64,000 nucleotides of DNA from Magicicada septendecula. Lineage: Eukaryota; Arthropoda; Insecta; Hemiptera; Cicadidae. The stretch is taken from NCBI GenBank assembly GCA_034769895.1, contig CM068372.1, forward strand, positions 238,166,343 through 238,230,342, given 5' to 3'. The translations under genes were made by a program, and so were the position numbers. The notes below the pieces were generated by a model. That model worked only from the letters and a program-made list of their open reading frames with translations, did not search any database and was not told the origin of the DNA. Below are positions 1-14,200 of this stretch, one piece after another (positions within the stretch are counted from its first letter, which is position 1; each line of letters opens with the position of its first letter).

Positions 1-1534
1 TGCCACAAGCTAATTTATACCATGCGCCTTCCATGTGAAAATAGAATTAAACATCTGAACATGTAGTTGGACTAAAGATTATCTTGGAAAACCCGTATTA
101 AAACTAAAAACAACAAGTGAACATGAAAATTAGACAAATGTGTTGGCTGAACGTACAGTAGAAAGTCGTAGTTGTCTCCGAACAACAAAGTAATTCTACA
201 GCATACAATGCCATACTCAAACCATAACGGCATAGAATTGTGGGGCTGCTCAAATCTTCCCCAAACGGTCCAAGCGTCTCCAAACGGTTGTAACAGACGT
301 TCCCCTTGTATGTCTCAGATCACACTTACCCCGTTAAATGAGCTAAAACTTCTTTACATTACAGATGCTGTAAGGGTGTAGGTAATCAAGCACAGAAACT
401 AGAACAGCGACAACCAAGTCAATGAACTCCTTACAACAGCGCTGGAAGAAAGAGGCCTGAAAACACAGTTGCAGAGACTTTGAATGTAGCTGGACGGGTG
501 AATTAACGATGGATGGTCTCTACCGTAAATGAAAGCCGCTATACTTCACTTATAGTTATTATTCTAACCGGTGGAGTATGACTGTAACACCGCAATAAAT
601 ATAAAAATATAGGCTACCTTTGCGCAATACCCGTAGTGGGGGTATATAGCTACAACATACAGTTTATAGACAACTCTCAACGGTTATGTAGAGAGATATT
701 ACTAGGCAAAAGCAGCACTCATTGATGTGAGGTGCGTCCAGAAACGTTATTATCTTTTGCTGGCGGCAGAAAACAAACTGAATCCATCTGGTGTAACCAA
801 CATGTGCTAACATGGTTAGAGAACCAGAATACCGATGTAATTAAACAAGTCTTAACCTTATTAATTCTACTAATTATCATTTCTACAATGTATCATTTTG
901 TTTTCCATAATTTACCTTTTACGTGGCCAGAAGCGGAACATATCTAAATCACAAGTTCTCATCCTTGTCCCCGTGGCAGGATCTCCTTTAGAAGCTCGAG
1001 ACGCGGTCCAATCGCGGACAACAAACAATTGTCCGCAAGCCTCTGAGTCAACATTTACCATTTACACCTTTATATTTGTGCTTTATATTTCGTTTTATAA
1101 TGAATCTAAACTAACACGATGCCAAATGCTTAATGTAAGCATTTGTATGCAAGGACCAACAGGTTATCTTCTGACCAGTGTACCGCAGCTTAGTGCCACT
1201 AGTGTGTTTGGTCTGTCATTTTAAGTGTATCACACAGTCTGACATCTAAGCGTAGAAACACCAATTTCTAATTTGTTTCTTTCCACACCTGTATCAGTAG
1301 CTTGATGAATTTATGTAAACATCGTCCAGATTAATGATGCCAAATTGTTGAATACAATTTTGAGAGTTTTTTGATAATTAACTGTCCATTACTACAGTTT
1401 GTGTAAAATACATAGTTAATTCAAATGTAACTAGCTTTAGTTCGTTACCGTTCGTCACTTACTATGGTAGGGCTTAGTTCCCCAGTTGAACTGGTTGACA
1501 CTGTTTTTGTAGGAATAAATAAACAGTGCCAGGT
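1..1534. other. No recognisable gene
   Basis: AT-rich DNA with only short open frames, the longest about 108 codons (898-1224, plus). None carries a motif I recognise or begins in a convincing context. I see no long tandem repeat or splice-bounded exon here. Confidence 0.6.
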
Positions 1535-2035
1535 CGGCTCTTGTAGAAGGCCGAAATATTAAACGTGGCAGCACTGGAACCAGCTGATATTTGAGGCCGA
1601 CTAGACGATCTCTTAATTTATGTGTTACAATAATCAAATCGCGTCATTTTTAAATTGCCGGTTAACAGCAGTTTTATAATTCTTCATTTTTTGCAAATTA
1701 AAAGTTTATTATATAAAATACTGTTATATTATTTTTAAGAAATATAATAATTAACTCATTCATATGATACGAATTCAATAATTCCAACAAAATTAATTCA
1801 TTACGCCGAACACTAATTCACTAATTTCTTCAACTTAAACGTATAGTAGGCCTACTAAGTGCACACAGACGTATAATTTAGATTTAGCTATAAATACGCC
1901 TACTCATGATTTTAGTAATGCTATGAAATTAAATCAAAATATAACATGTTCACTTAAGCTATTTTATTACACTATGCTTATATGCCTCAGACGCAACGTT
2001 GCCACGTTTAATATTCCGGCCTTCTACTAGAGCCG
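1535..2035. repeat. 35-bp imperfect inverted repeat pair flanking about 430 bp
   Basis: Bases 1535-1569 and 2001-2035 are reverse complements at about 33 of 35 positions (shared core: GTAGAAGGCC then AATATTAAACGTGGC). The spacer is AT-rich and non-coding. The arms could be the terminal repeats of a small non-autonomous DNA element, or two inverted copies of a short repeat. I found no target duplication beside the arms, so the class is undecided. Confidence 0.55.
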
Positions 2036-5000
2036 GATATGGCAGTGACAACGTGGCCTCCCCGGTTATACGAGATAGGAGCACAAATACGCTGCGCTCG
2101 CTACTGGTTAACTGCAAACAATTCCGATGTACGCGAGCCCGCTAGAATCACGTCATTTACTCTTTGTGACTAGTCTTCGTTCGTGAAAATCTAAAATTCT
2201 CGTTCTAATCAATTCTCTTTTTCACTTTTGATGGTTGTGACGTGATTTTCATGTGGACGCTTTACCGAAACCGTCACCAAATTTTACTGACAGGATCAGC
2301 CGTGACAGTTTCTCGCCACCTACGTCACTCTGATATGTTTATCCTCCACCTTCTACAAGAGAATAACACATATGCATTATATATTCAATTTCCATTTACT
2401 GACTGAAACCTTTCTTATTGCTCAAGAAGAAAGGTTCAATTAAATACTATCGTATAGTATTACACAGATTGGATATTACAATGCTATTACCATGGCAACA
2501 GATTATCCGATACGAATCGATAGTCAAACCAAATACAAATAACGTTCTTGCGATGGTGTAAATACCTTGCGGAACTCCTGCTGTGGTAACTGATGGGTCT
2601 CTGATCTTGTACAACGTAAATATAACCGTATTTATAAATACCATGTACCGTATGTTTAGTCCAACATTTCTTCCTGTTGGTTACACTAATTTCCAAAGTG
2701 TAACGGCCAGAAAAGTATTCATTATTATTATTATTATTATTATTATTGAATTACCGTTTTTGAAGGAAACATTAATTTCCTTATTGTAACTGGTAATGAG
2801 TTTTTTAAAATTATTGAAAAGAATTAAGCTTAATGAATAAAGTGTTGTTTTGAATTTTGTAAGGTTATCTATTAATAGATAATACGAAGTGATTTGAAAT
2901 CAACAAACCGAAAAGAACAAATACCAGTAATTCTTATGTCGACCTGCGATGCGTTTAGCGATCTGGCGTTTAGCGATTTCAATCGACAAACATGTTTGAC
3001 AAGTGAAGTGAAGAGACAGTGCATGTGAGTGATATTAGATTCCGAACTCGGTTTCCATAGCAACGACGTCTGCTCTCACGCGTAGGAGACCACTCTTTGC
3101 TCACCCTAACCACCACTCGACGTTTATTACGATACAATGACGTATTATCAACACGAGACAGAGGATCGGTGCTACGCGTTCTCAGCGATTATTCAGCTAT
3201 CCGTTGAGAAATACAGCAAGCTGAGCGTCATCATAGTTGCGTCACTACAACCGCAGTTGTTAAAAATTTTCTACACAAATAAAATGAAACAACAACAGTA
3301 CAGCGGCAACAACAATACTAAATATTTTATACACAACAACAGTATTTCATTTATAAAATTCTTAATCCATGATAACTCGGTTCTTCCGCGATAACTCATA
3401 AACGTTTTTACAAATTTTAATACATTTGAAATGATTTGTTCTTTATAAGCCTACAAAAAAAATACATACACTTTTTAAACATTAAACTTAGCCTCAAAAG
3501 TTCGTTTATCCCTGTAAAATACCGCCCTTCGTATTCTGTTGATTTCCAATAAATCTTACTACATATCTTATACCATCAGATGGCGTTGCGTTTTCTTTAC
3601 TCTCAGTAAGATAAAGATATTATTTGTACGTTATAAGTTCTACGTATTTACATACTACACCTATGTCATATTTACACATTTTTCTGAATTCCCGTATTCT
3701 GCGCACGTAATTAATTGTTTCGTTTATCGCCACCTAAGCGACAGCTCAGGCGAAGCCGGATAAGACAACTAATGGTTAGCATATATATCATTATAATATA
3801 AATACATGATAATTTATAATACTATAATGATTGTGACGGTAATTTTTATGATTGTTGTATTATTGTGTAACTTTATTTAAAGTTTTTTGTTATATTGTTT
3901 GTTGTTATAATGTCTATCATGATTAAAAGGGATACATAGACTGTACGTTTAAGCCTAAAATCCAATGTTAATTTTTTTTCTAAATTGTGTTTCTGAAAAC
4001 TGTTGGAGCTTTTTGCTTTAATTTTGTATACCAAGTTTAAATAACACGTAAACAACAAATTGTATATTATAGGCCTACATGAAGCTTGTAGCCAAACCGT
4101 CTATGCCCATTTAAAAAATAAATGTTGCTATTGATTAAATTCTGAAAAAAGTAATATAGTATTCAGAGAGTATAGTATTATCCTTACAAGGATAATGTAG
4201 GATTTAATAAAAGTAGAAATTGGTTCACTTGATTTTCTGTAGACATGTATTTAGTACTAATTAATATCTCTTGATAAGTATTATAAGTCTTATAAGGATT
4301 TGTGTGTTTGAAAGAAGTTATGAAGAAGATGATGGCGATCATTGTGACCGTCATCTGTCGCACAAGCTCTGGCCTGAGGCCTGTTCGGTTTAATGATCGG
4401 CAATTCGAATCCACATTTGTCAAAGCAAGTCGGCTTCGAATTGTCCGCTCCAGGGATGAGCGGAGCCTAGTACTTAGGAGGGTTTGCTGTCTGTCTCTCG
4501 CAGGTGGTGTTTGTTACTGACTTAGGTCTACTGACCAACCATACTGTCGTATTGTTTGTGGGTAGCTTCGGATTGACACAGCCAATGAAAGATACTGCAA
4601 CCTCATTTGCATTTTGACCACTCAGATACGATGCTGCTTTAACAATAATAATATTACTACTATTAGTATTATTTGTATTATTGTTAATGACGGTCGCATG
4701 GATCGTGGGGTTTAAATAGTGCAAATAAAATAATTGAACTCCAGAGAAATCGTTACTTACAACTTCAATTGCATATCAAAACAAATAAATTTACTTATAC
4801 AATAGTTATTACAATTTACAATTATCTAACACACAATAATGTAACAAAACCAAAAATATCACCCAAACAAATCTCCAATGAGAGATTTTTTTCAAACAAT
4901 AATTTGCAATATTCAATTTACAGTAACCGCCGTTTATATTCGCACTGAATCACGATTTCAAGCTGACTCGCTCCCCGACTTGGTGCTTATATTTATAATC

Positions 5001-5853
5001 CTGCAGCTGCCGACTTCGTATCGAGTAGGTTTAATTATGTTGTAGCGGACAAATGGAATGGTAAGACATGAAACGGTTTGGGCAGATCGTAGTGGGGGAG
5101 CAGGAAATAGTGACAGTGTAGGAAATGGGGTGTGAGGTGACCAACCATGACACACAACCATGTGACCGAACAATCATACAGCTGTTCAGAGCAAAAAATA
5201 ATTGGTCCGAAAACAACGCATCACACTAACGCATGCGCAATGAGATATTTTGACATAGCGCAACCAGACACACGATTCGTGTCTGATTGTTTTAGCTGTA
5301 AATGGTGGTAATTGAAGAGGCTCGACGTAACCAGTACAGGCGAGAACATTCCACGTTACTCGTCCAACCGCTAATTTAATACGTCTCTAAAGCAAACCAC
5401 AGCGCCAGTTGCCTATCTTATTATCATAAGATTATTATTATTATTATTATTATTATTACTACTGTAATTTTATTATTACTCTATTTTTAACTTCTCCTTG
5501 TATTTACAAATTTGCCGAGGTTTTTCCACCACCCAAGGAAAATATTACGTGTACAGGAAATGAAAACTGCGTTGCTTGATCATCATCAGTCTCTTTCAAT
5601 CTCATTTTTAGTCGTTTTTAAAAAATTTTCGACAACATTCATGGCTTCCAGTAAATATGCTCTCTTGGGCAATGAAGCTGCTGGTCGCAGTTGCTTTTGA
5701 GCAGTTGCATTTTCTTCTTAACATGTGTAGCTACTCCTTGTAACTAAGCCATTCACAGATACTGCTACTGAATTATTTCTTCTTCTCGCAACAGCAACAT
5801 ATACATTTCCCTTAACGCAACAGCCTGCTGTTGAATTCCAGGAATAATTGACA
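2036..5853. other. No recognisable gene; ATT microsatellites
   Basis: Mostly AT-rich non-coding DNA with short (ATT)n runs near 2720-2746 and 5432-5460. Around 4735-5000 there is a minus-strand TATAAATATAAG box (about 4985-4996) in a context resembling the LTR promoter at 18.5 kb, so a decayed LTR fragment is possible. No protein motif was recognised. Confidence 0.45.
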
Positions 5854-5970
5854 CTAGACTGTCATTCGTGGAAACCGCAGTAGCCTATCAATAATTACTA
5901 TTTTTCTAGTTATTTTGTCAAACAAAACGATATCAGGTCCCCTAGCCTCGATTGCCCTATCACTGTCCCA
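5854..5970 (-). pseudogene. R2-type non-LTR retrotransposon C-terminal nuclease remnant
   Basis: On the minus strand a short frame reads WDSDRAIEARGPDIVLFDK, then a lysine/isoleucine-rich stretch and IIDR. This matches the signature of the restriction-like endonuclease at the C-terminus of R2-like non-LTR elements, in which an Arg-Pro-Asp-Ile core is followed by VDK and then IID. Here the usual RPD is GPD. Only about 38 codons are recognisable. The frame stops at 5854 and no reverse transcriptase domain is seen next to it, so it is a dead fragment. The family assignment rests on motif recall, not on an alignment. Confidence 0.5.
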
Positions 5971-7735
5971 AAAAACAGTGGTTGTTGTTGTTGTTATTGT
6001 TGTTATTAATATTATAAACATGATGGAAATGAGCTTGAAATTCTTATATTTTGGTAATAGCACAATTTAAAAACATTATTCTGTAAATGAATACAACATC
6101 AGATAGCTTCAGGTGCTCCATCCTTTAGATTTCAGAATATTAAATAATTTTTTTATCCCGCCATTTTGTTGTATTTCACATATGGTTGATCACACGATCA
6201 TCATCTAGCTACACAACTCATCGCCATAATTAGTATTATAATTGTCTCTGTCATTTAGAATTATTACTTTCTCGTCTCACTTTACTCACACTCTAATCAA
6301 ACTATTTGCAAGGTTTAAAATTTGTTTAATTAAATAATTTTCTTAATTTACTCTTAGTGATGCAATACTCATGTGTTCTTATAATAATAGCTAGCTGGTA
6401 ATATAAGCATTTCAAATGTGGTATTACAGTAGAATGTCACAAATAAAGCGGATGGACAAAGTAACGAATTAGCAGTTCTTTAAATAATGGGCTAAAAGAG
6501 GTTTGTCTAACGAGCGGAGAGAAAAGACAGGTTGCTGGGACGCCTGTTATGGCACCAAAATTATTGGCTTCAGCGGTGGCGGGTGGGATGAAGGGAAAGC
6601 CATAGTTTGGAGTTTCTGAAGCAGACTGCTAACGATGTGGGAATGTAGTTATTTGGAGACGGAAAGATTGACTCAGGATCGAAGGAGCTGGGAGACCGCA
6701 TCAAACCGGTCAGGTGACTGTCGAGGAGAGGAAGAGAGAGAATATAAATTAAAATAAATGTGTTCCTTATGTATCAGACGATGTATGTCATACGCTACAC
6801 GTACTGTTTGTTGCATACTAGCGTATACGCGTATTAGGCCTTCAGTCTGGTAAACGAAATTACATTACGTTATGATTGGTTAGTGTGTGGAATATGACGA
6901 ACTCTGTGCGTCGATAATACTTTAAATATTCGCATAAAATATAATTTACATAAAGCAAATAAGAACAAAATTTTCTGTTAAATAATTTAAAATTACCGAG
7001 CAGCCTGGGTTGTAAACGTCCCTTAGAAACTCTATTCCAATTACGTAAACATCGATTTGTTCGTACGAACAATGAAATATCCGTTTATTTGTCTGAATCG
7101 GGCCAGGAGTATATTGTTTAACAGCCTTTGAATATCGCTACTAAACAATGATTATATCTGTGCAGCTAAATATTTAGAGGGGACAAACACAAGAGAAAGA
7201 CCATAGTGACGGTACAACAGGCCGTAATCACTGTATCTGTGTTGTTTTGTAAGACTGAACTTAGTTGCGATTACATGTTAAGCAAAAATAACCTGAGAAA
7301 CGCCAGATAGTAACTCTCTGAGGTAGCAATTGGATGGGTTTCTGAGAAATTTAGGAAGACATGTTCCCAAGGAAACGTTGAACGTTAACATTTAGATGCC
7401 CAGTGAAGGGTCGTGTCTAGAGAGTGCGAGTGAGTGACAGCGAGGGATGGTCTCCTAGCAAGTGAACGACGACCTGTGTTGTGCAGGAGTTTGGCTTTCT
7501 GTACGAGATATCACGGTTAGTGTCTCCTAAGGTGACTCTACGAATTATTCTTTGTGTAGAAGATCCTGGATCGCAGCTAAACCTTAGTGTGCGACAACAG
7601 ACTGAAGTGTTTTTTTTTTAGATATCTTATACGATTACTACACACCTTTGGGTAAAGCATACAAGGGACAGGATTTGACTGGAAAGAAAAACTGACTAAT
7701 CGATGCTCCAGTACTTCATTACTATTACTGCTGAA
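5971..7735. other. No recognisable gene
   Basis: Short ORFs only. The stretch contains a purine-rich segment (about 6430-6740) and no motif, repeat array or splice-bounded exon that I can name. Confidence 0.5.
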
Positions 7736-7737
7736 AA

Positions 7738-7798
<61 letters not shown>
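7738..7798. repeat. (ACT)n microsatellite
   Basis: About 20 uninterrupted ACT/CTA triplets followed by a degenerate AT/AAT run. It lies just beyond the 3' end, on the minus strand, of the R1-like LINE tail at 7900-8250. That is compatible with a repeat that grew from a retrotransposon 3' junction, but the link is inferred. Confidence 0.9.
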
Positions 7799-7899
7799 AT
7801 ATTAATAATAATAATAATAACAATTACACATTATAATATTATTACTATTAATGTTAAACGTACTACCCTTTTATCATAACTACTGTTATTACTCAAATT

Positions 7900-8250
7900 G
7901 GTAATTTTGATTATACTTCTTCTTCTCTCTTCAAGGCTTAGATGGTTTTTAGGTTTCCTTTTTCTTGCTTCTTTCTCAGTAGCACACTGTTCATTAATGC
8001 CGCCATCTGGTTTCTGTCAGATAACGTGGTCTTCGTTCATTGGTGAGTTTTATATGGTCAATATACACCTCAAGTCTCTGATTCCCGCCCACCTGATGCA
8101 GTCGAAAAACGTGTGGAGGACGCTGTACTGATCTGAGTCATGATAGGGGCTGCCGTGCTCCTGGACTTGGGAAATACCTGAGTCAGTCATGACCTGTGGG
8201 AGGTAGTAGTTGAACTTATCACCGAAGAGCACACCCTCAGACTCCCTATG
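7900..8250 (-). pseudogene. R1-like LINE ORF2 C-terminal fragment
   Basis: The minus-strand frame 8050-8232 contains YYLPQVMTDSG, then a His-rich stretch and LHTFFDCIRWAGIR. This is the C-terminal zinc-knuckle neighbourhood of R1-clade LINE ORF2 proteins, where a YLTQ...TGHG-like start is followed by C..C and then EHTFFDCPRW. The first cysteine pair of the knuckle has been lost, and stops break the frame on the 3' side, although lysine/glutamate-rich tail coding seems to continue to about 7900. No reverse transcriptase domain precedes it, so this is a 5'-truncated, inactive copy. Confidence 0.55.
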
Positions 8251-11200
8251 GCTTTGACAGTCTATCTACACCTAGTCTATAATGAAAATAATAATAATAC
8301 TGTAATAATAATTCTTAAATTCGTAGTGACCGTCAATCAATGAATTTTTCAGTAGAGGGTTAGTGAGGATCGGTCAAAACAACAACAAAAATAATAATAA
8401 TAACAGTAGTAATAATAATAATATATTGCTAATCATAATGCAAAAATAATTATACAAATAGTAGTTACTATATGATTACTATATTGTAGTTATTATACAG
8501 ACATATGTACTATTATAATATCATAAACTAATCTACCTATGTTAAGGTAAAGGGACATCTTGTTATTAATAGCCAATGATGACAGTATTCGTCGGTCACA
8601 TAAATTAGTAATCAAAAAAGTTCAGCGTCATTTATTCAAAACAATAGTACTTCGTTGTAAACAAAGTTGTTTTCTGTTTCTTTTTTTAAATGTTTACGTC
8701 ATTATATATAAAGAGTCATCAAATGTGTACTTGCGCTAATTAAAGATATTACTACAAAGGCAGTTAACAATTACAAGTGTAAAGAACATCGATGTTATTT
8801 GCTGAAACCCTGTGCACATATTTGACGACGAGATAAAAGCTATGCTCTTGTTTGACGTTGTTTGATTCTTCCTCTGTGTAATTACTGTTTTAGGCGTGTC
8901 AGGTCCAATACGTCACACCTTGTCGAAAGCAAAACTAAGGCGTGCGCTTGTGTGAGACACAAAATTGTACTTTACACATGACGTAATGATTTGCATGACG
9001 TAAATAGATATTCCGTCATATCATTACTTGGAAACAAGACACCTTCTTAGTTTTCTCTTTCTACTGAAATTATTTAATAAAATTAAATAATTCGAATTAA
9101 AGAGAAAATTAATCGAATCATTCGACCGATATGGAGGCGAAACGCCTGTGCAAAATATTCAATGTCATGTGACACGTGTGATTCATAAAAGCTCTTTTAT
9201 TTATAATAAAAGAAACAACTTGTTTTTATAAATTAATTTTTATTTAAATCGTTTTAGAACAGCTTTTAAAAATGTATAAACTTGTACTATATTTGTTTAA
9301 GTCTAAAATGTCACACGGATTTCCAAGTGTACGTTGTCTGATTATTTATGCAAAGATTGTTCACTACTTCCCTGTGACTACATTTCCTCCATGTCCTGTA
9401 GATCAGCTAATTAACCGTCAGACTAAAGACGCTCTTACCAGCAAATAGGGGGGAGCGTATGTCATTTTATTTAGTTTAATTTTTACAGCTAATGTACTGT
9501 GACGACACAAAAGCAGGATTAAGCACCTAATACTGCATGTTTTGGTACCTGCAAACATGGAAAAATAGAACAAATTATTTTTAATCGAATGGTGTAGTTT
9601 TGTGTAATGAAACTACTGCTATATCATCTAAAGGTCTTATTAATACAGGAAAATTATTAATTTTCTAATTAATAAGAAAGTTTTGACGTGATGTCTTCTT
9701 TCCGCGCAACCTCCATTCATGAATTGGTGGGAAACTAGATCCTGAAATCGTCACTTTTCCTACCAATCGTTTACTTTTTAATGTTCCTTTCAACCCCTTC
9801 AAACCCATTATTACGTGACCAAGAACGAATTCTAACCTTTCCGTATCATTCTTGTCTTCTAGTCTTCCTTAAGGTGTTTCCTTAAGATTCATTTGTCACA
9901 TACCCTCTGAAGTACTTATCATTGCTCGCCTAGCCTCCATCGACACCTCTGCATTCTTCTTTCTTAAGTACTGTGACCCAACAACCACTATTCGTTGCTC
10001 GTCACTGTTTCTCATCCATAGTCCATATCCAACGTTTTCCTTTTCAAACAAGGTATTTTTGTGTTGTCATCCTGTATTTACTATTTTCCCTTCACTATCC
10101 AGTTTCCAGTGCTCTGCTAGTGGATATCGAAACTCTTTTGCCTGTTTGATTTCGGTTGTGGCAACATTTTTTATTCATTTTGGTTTACCAACATGTCAAA
10201 TTCACAAAGTCTTCTTCCCCATAACGTAAATTTTTCTGTAAATCCACTTTTGCCTGTTTCTCACTTAATTTAAGCAGCTAAAATCTTCTTCCTTCCAAAG
10301 ATCGATCGCCCGATCAAAGCATATGTCGACGACAAGGCAAAGCCCTGCTAAATTATAGAAATTCAGAATATGGTTTCATAATATTTCTAATATTTGCTGA
10401 CACTATCAAAATGTCTTCTTTTAATAATTCAAGTTTCTTTGCCTTTTCGCTTTACATTTTCTTTGTCAAGTAAACTTTTCAGCTCCTTTCACGTACTAAC
10501 GTTAACGTAGATTACACCATGTTATTTACTCGTGGTCGTCAGTATTAAACAGTGCAGCATATATCGTTGCACAAGGTTAACTGGGTCAGTCGTAGCTATA
10601 GGAAGCGTGTACAGAAAAGGGATCGAATGCCGTGTGGATGGGGTAGGCCTCGGTATTGTTCGTTATCTTCGATGACACCGGAATAATTAATTGACACGTG
10701 GAATGCCTGCACGGGATCGTCACACTCAGTGTCGTCAAGGGATTACTTTCTCCCGTACATTGTACGCTCCTCAGTGAACGCTTTACCTCACTCAAGTTTA
10801 GCGTTAATGTATCGTTGTTTACTGAGGAGATTTATTTATACTGATCTTATATAGCTTCGTACTGACATAACTGCTCTTACGAACAAGTAGCGTTAGAACA
10901 TTTACTCCTAAACATCAAAGTTCACTCAATTCTAGCAACGACTAGAGGCCGCGGAGAAATTAGCTGGATTTATGCCATCTGTTCAGTATAATAGTTAATT
11001 TGCTTATTTAAAAAAATATGATATCTTTTAAATAGTACGTCACATTAAACCAAATAATAAATTTTACTACTAACGATACAGTGGAGTATTATACTATTTT
11101 CCAATACTTATTTAATTCCATTAAATCATTTTTATAAAATGTTTTGGATGATGACAAATGCTATTGCACAGAGTTCTGATGGTATGGTTTAAAGAGTATA

Positions 11201-14200
11201 ACAAACTTTCATAAATTACAACTGAGCTATTAGCTTAGATACTCAAATTAGCTTGTAAATACGCTTGAAAATTCACTTGCAGTGTGAGTATTCTCGTCTA
11301 TGTGGACACGTTACCAATGATATCACACAAGATCATTATGTTTGTGAGCATCAGATGCTGCAGCTTTTGTCGCTATGAAGTGTACAAAGTTCAGGTGTTT
11401 GTTCTTTACTTTTAATTTGAATTGAATAAATTTGTTCAGGCTTAACAGATGTTTACTTTTAGAGACTAATAAAAGTGATATAGATATTTAATATCTTTTG
11501 TGTAAATAAAAGCGATTCGACGAAGTACAACACAGAGATACAAACTAACAAAAAAAAAATTAATAAAATAAAAACGAAAAATCTGACATTTTTAATTAAG
11601 TATACATAATCTATTTTAGAAGAAAGTATATTTTTTCATCATTTCATGCAAACAAAAAATTATTTTTGTAAAATCATATTTGTTAAACTCTTAGAAGTAT
11701 TTTAGCTGAGTCTTAATTTATAAAACTATTTTCCTTAAGCGCGTTGTATGCAGTATTTATGTATTATAAAGTTTGTACTTATTGCATAACATGTGAGCTA
11801 ATTCAAATAAGCAAATGAGTAAGGCATAGTTTCTACGATTAAAACTGTTAAGCTAAAACTAAACTTCGTCGCCTCGAGGATTAAACGTAATTGAAGTGCT
11901 TTATTTAGAAGTAAGTTTATAAAGTTTTTAAAATAACTGTACCTTTATCCAGAATTTATGTATGTTGTACTTTATACTTAGCACGAATATATTTTATTTT
12001 ATACCAGAAGTTTTCAACTACGAGTTTTCTGCAAGTCACAGTTTAACTAAAACAAACAGGAGTTGCTTGAATTTGTTACGCATGCACTACCGAAACTGTA
12101 AGCAGAAGATCTAATGTATTTAAACAATATATCACATAGGCCTATTTGTTTAAGGATATCGAAACAAAACTTGAGTTGGCACAACTTTTTAAATCCATAA
12201 ACGGTAGAAAACATAATTACTTTTTTTTAAATCGTTTTATTACTTTTTTCATAATTCTATTTATTTCAAAGCGTACATGTGTTTGGTAAACAATAAATCT
12301 TATAATTTCAATTTAAAATGTTGTCCAATCATCTCTACATAAGTTTCAATTCTTAAAATTTGTTCTTTGTTGTCCTTCTACCGCTAACATAGCAAATAAA
12401 TTCAACTAACAACTTCACTCAATTTGGCGGATTAAACATTTTTAGACATTAAAATTTTATAACAGACTGGTGAATGGTGTTAAAATTTTATAATCTGTGA
12501 ATGGTGCTTGAAAGGGACAAGCCTGAATAGAGGAATTTTTAGCCATGGAAGAAGCTAATTGAAAATCAAACTTGGCTAACGAGCGTTCAGTTTGTAATAT
12601 GTTACATATTATTTTACATGTTCAGTTTACATGTTATATGAAAAAAAATATATATATACATATATGTATATATATATACATAGGCCTAATTGTACTCTAT
12701 TACGTGTAGCCTATATACGTAAACCAACTTACATACGTTTAAATTACTTAATTAAATTTTGTAAGTTGTATTTATATAAATTTCTTATTACGTTGATTTA
12801 ATTTTCTTCTACTTGTTAATAAACTAAATCTGACTTGTCTGAAATAGAAAAAAATTAGTTAATACGTATTCTATGTGTTTGGGATAACTGATGCTTGTAA
12901 GAAATAAAGTGAATGTTTACCCATCGCAAGTACAGTGACAGTTAAAGATTGCTTTCTTCAAACAATTCAAACACTGTCGCATTCATGTAAACGGATTAAA
13001 TTTAATTCGATTAAGGTTGAGAATTTCTGGTTCGTAATATGTGTAGATACTTAAGTATCAGTGAGCGTTTCTGGTTAATTAATTTCAGTATGATAACACA
13101 CACATACACACACACACACACACACATACTTAAAATAACTAGCACTCACTATGTAAAATACGTATATGCTTGTAATGTATTGTAGCGTAATTTTCATTTA
13201 AATTGTATGGCATACAATAATTAAACTAAACATTGAACAAACAGAATGTAATTACAAACAAAATATTTATTAAAATGTTATATGTATTTATTTATTGTTC
13301 GTGATATATAGTACATAAACATATGTAATTTACACATTCAATATGGAATTTTATGAAATTGCTTTAGATATGTGTAGTATAGGTAAAAAATCTAATCCTA
13401 TCAGAGTCTCTTGACCGAGATTACGTATTACAAACAGTATTACACAAGAATATGTTCATTATATGTTTATATAAGCTTTTATTATATTTTATAAACACCA
13501 CATTTAATGTTTTCTGTCAGAGTTAATGTTGTTTAACTGTTCACATGCATGCCACTATTATTTTGTATTAATATCACATCCTGATGTCAAAAACGAGTCC
13601 AAATCACTGTAATTATTCTGTTGTTTTTTATTGTAATAAACGAATGGAAAACTGCCAAAGTTTTATTATCCACTTGTAATCGCGAAGCGACAGTTGTGTG
13701 ATTCTGTGACGTCTGCATCAACTGAAGAAACATTTTTAATTCAGAGTTTCAGATATGTACAGCAGAAAGAAAACGATATACAGTTTGTTGAATTATACAC
13801 CTATAGCTGGATTCCTTTGAGAAAGAAAACCGTATGACGTCATACACACAATTTCGTTAAAAGGATAGCTATGATAGATTGTATGCATTTGATTCTAAAT
13901 CTAACTGACCGAGTTTACCCATAGCAGAGAAAATGCAATTAAAATACGCAAAACATTTGCAGGCTAATTATAAATTATTACATGAAAACTAGGAAATAAT
14001 TAAATATTCTATAAAGGAGCGATAGAGAGCCGACAAAATAATAACAACAAGTGTTAACATAATGTATGATCAAAAGACTAAATAATACAAATAAATACTA
14101 CTAAGGAAAACACACACCATTCACAAACCACAAGCACAATGCGCACGAACATTTGCACCACCAACTAGGTCAATAAGGTTTACATATATTGTAAATAATA

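Noticed and set aside
4340..4470. Possible tRNA-derived SINE (A-box-like TGGCCTGAGG and B-box-like ATTCGAATCC)
   Set aside because: The A box is a poor match and no cloverleaf, A-tail or target duplication is visible. AATTCGAATCC alone is not enough.
5575..5605. CTGATGATGA on the minus strand as a hammerhead core
   Set aside because: No stem II and GAAA at the required spacing. The same holds for CTGATGA at about 16301, 20775 and 54274.
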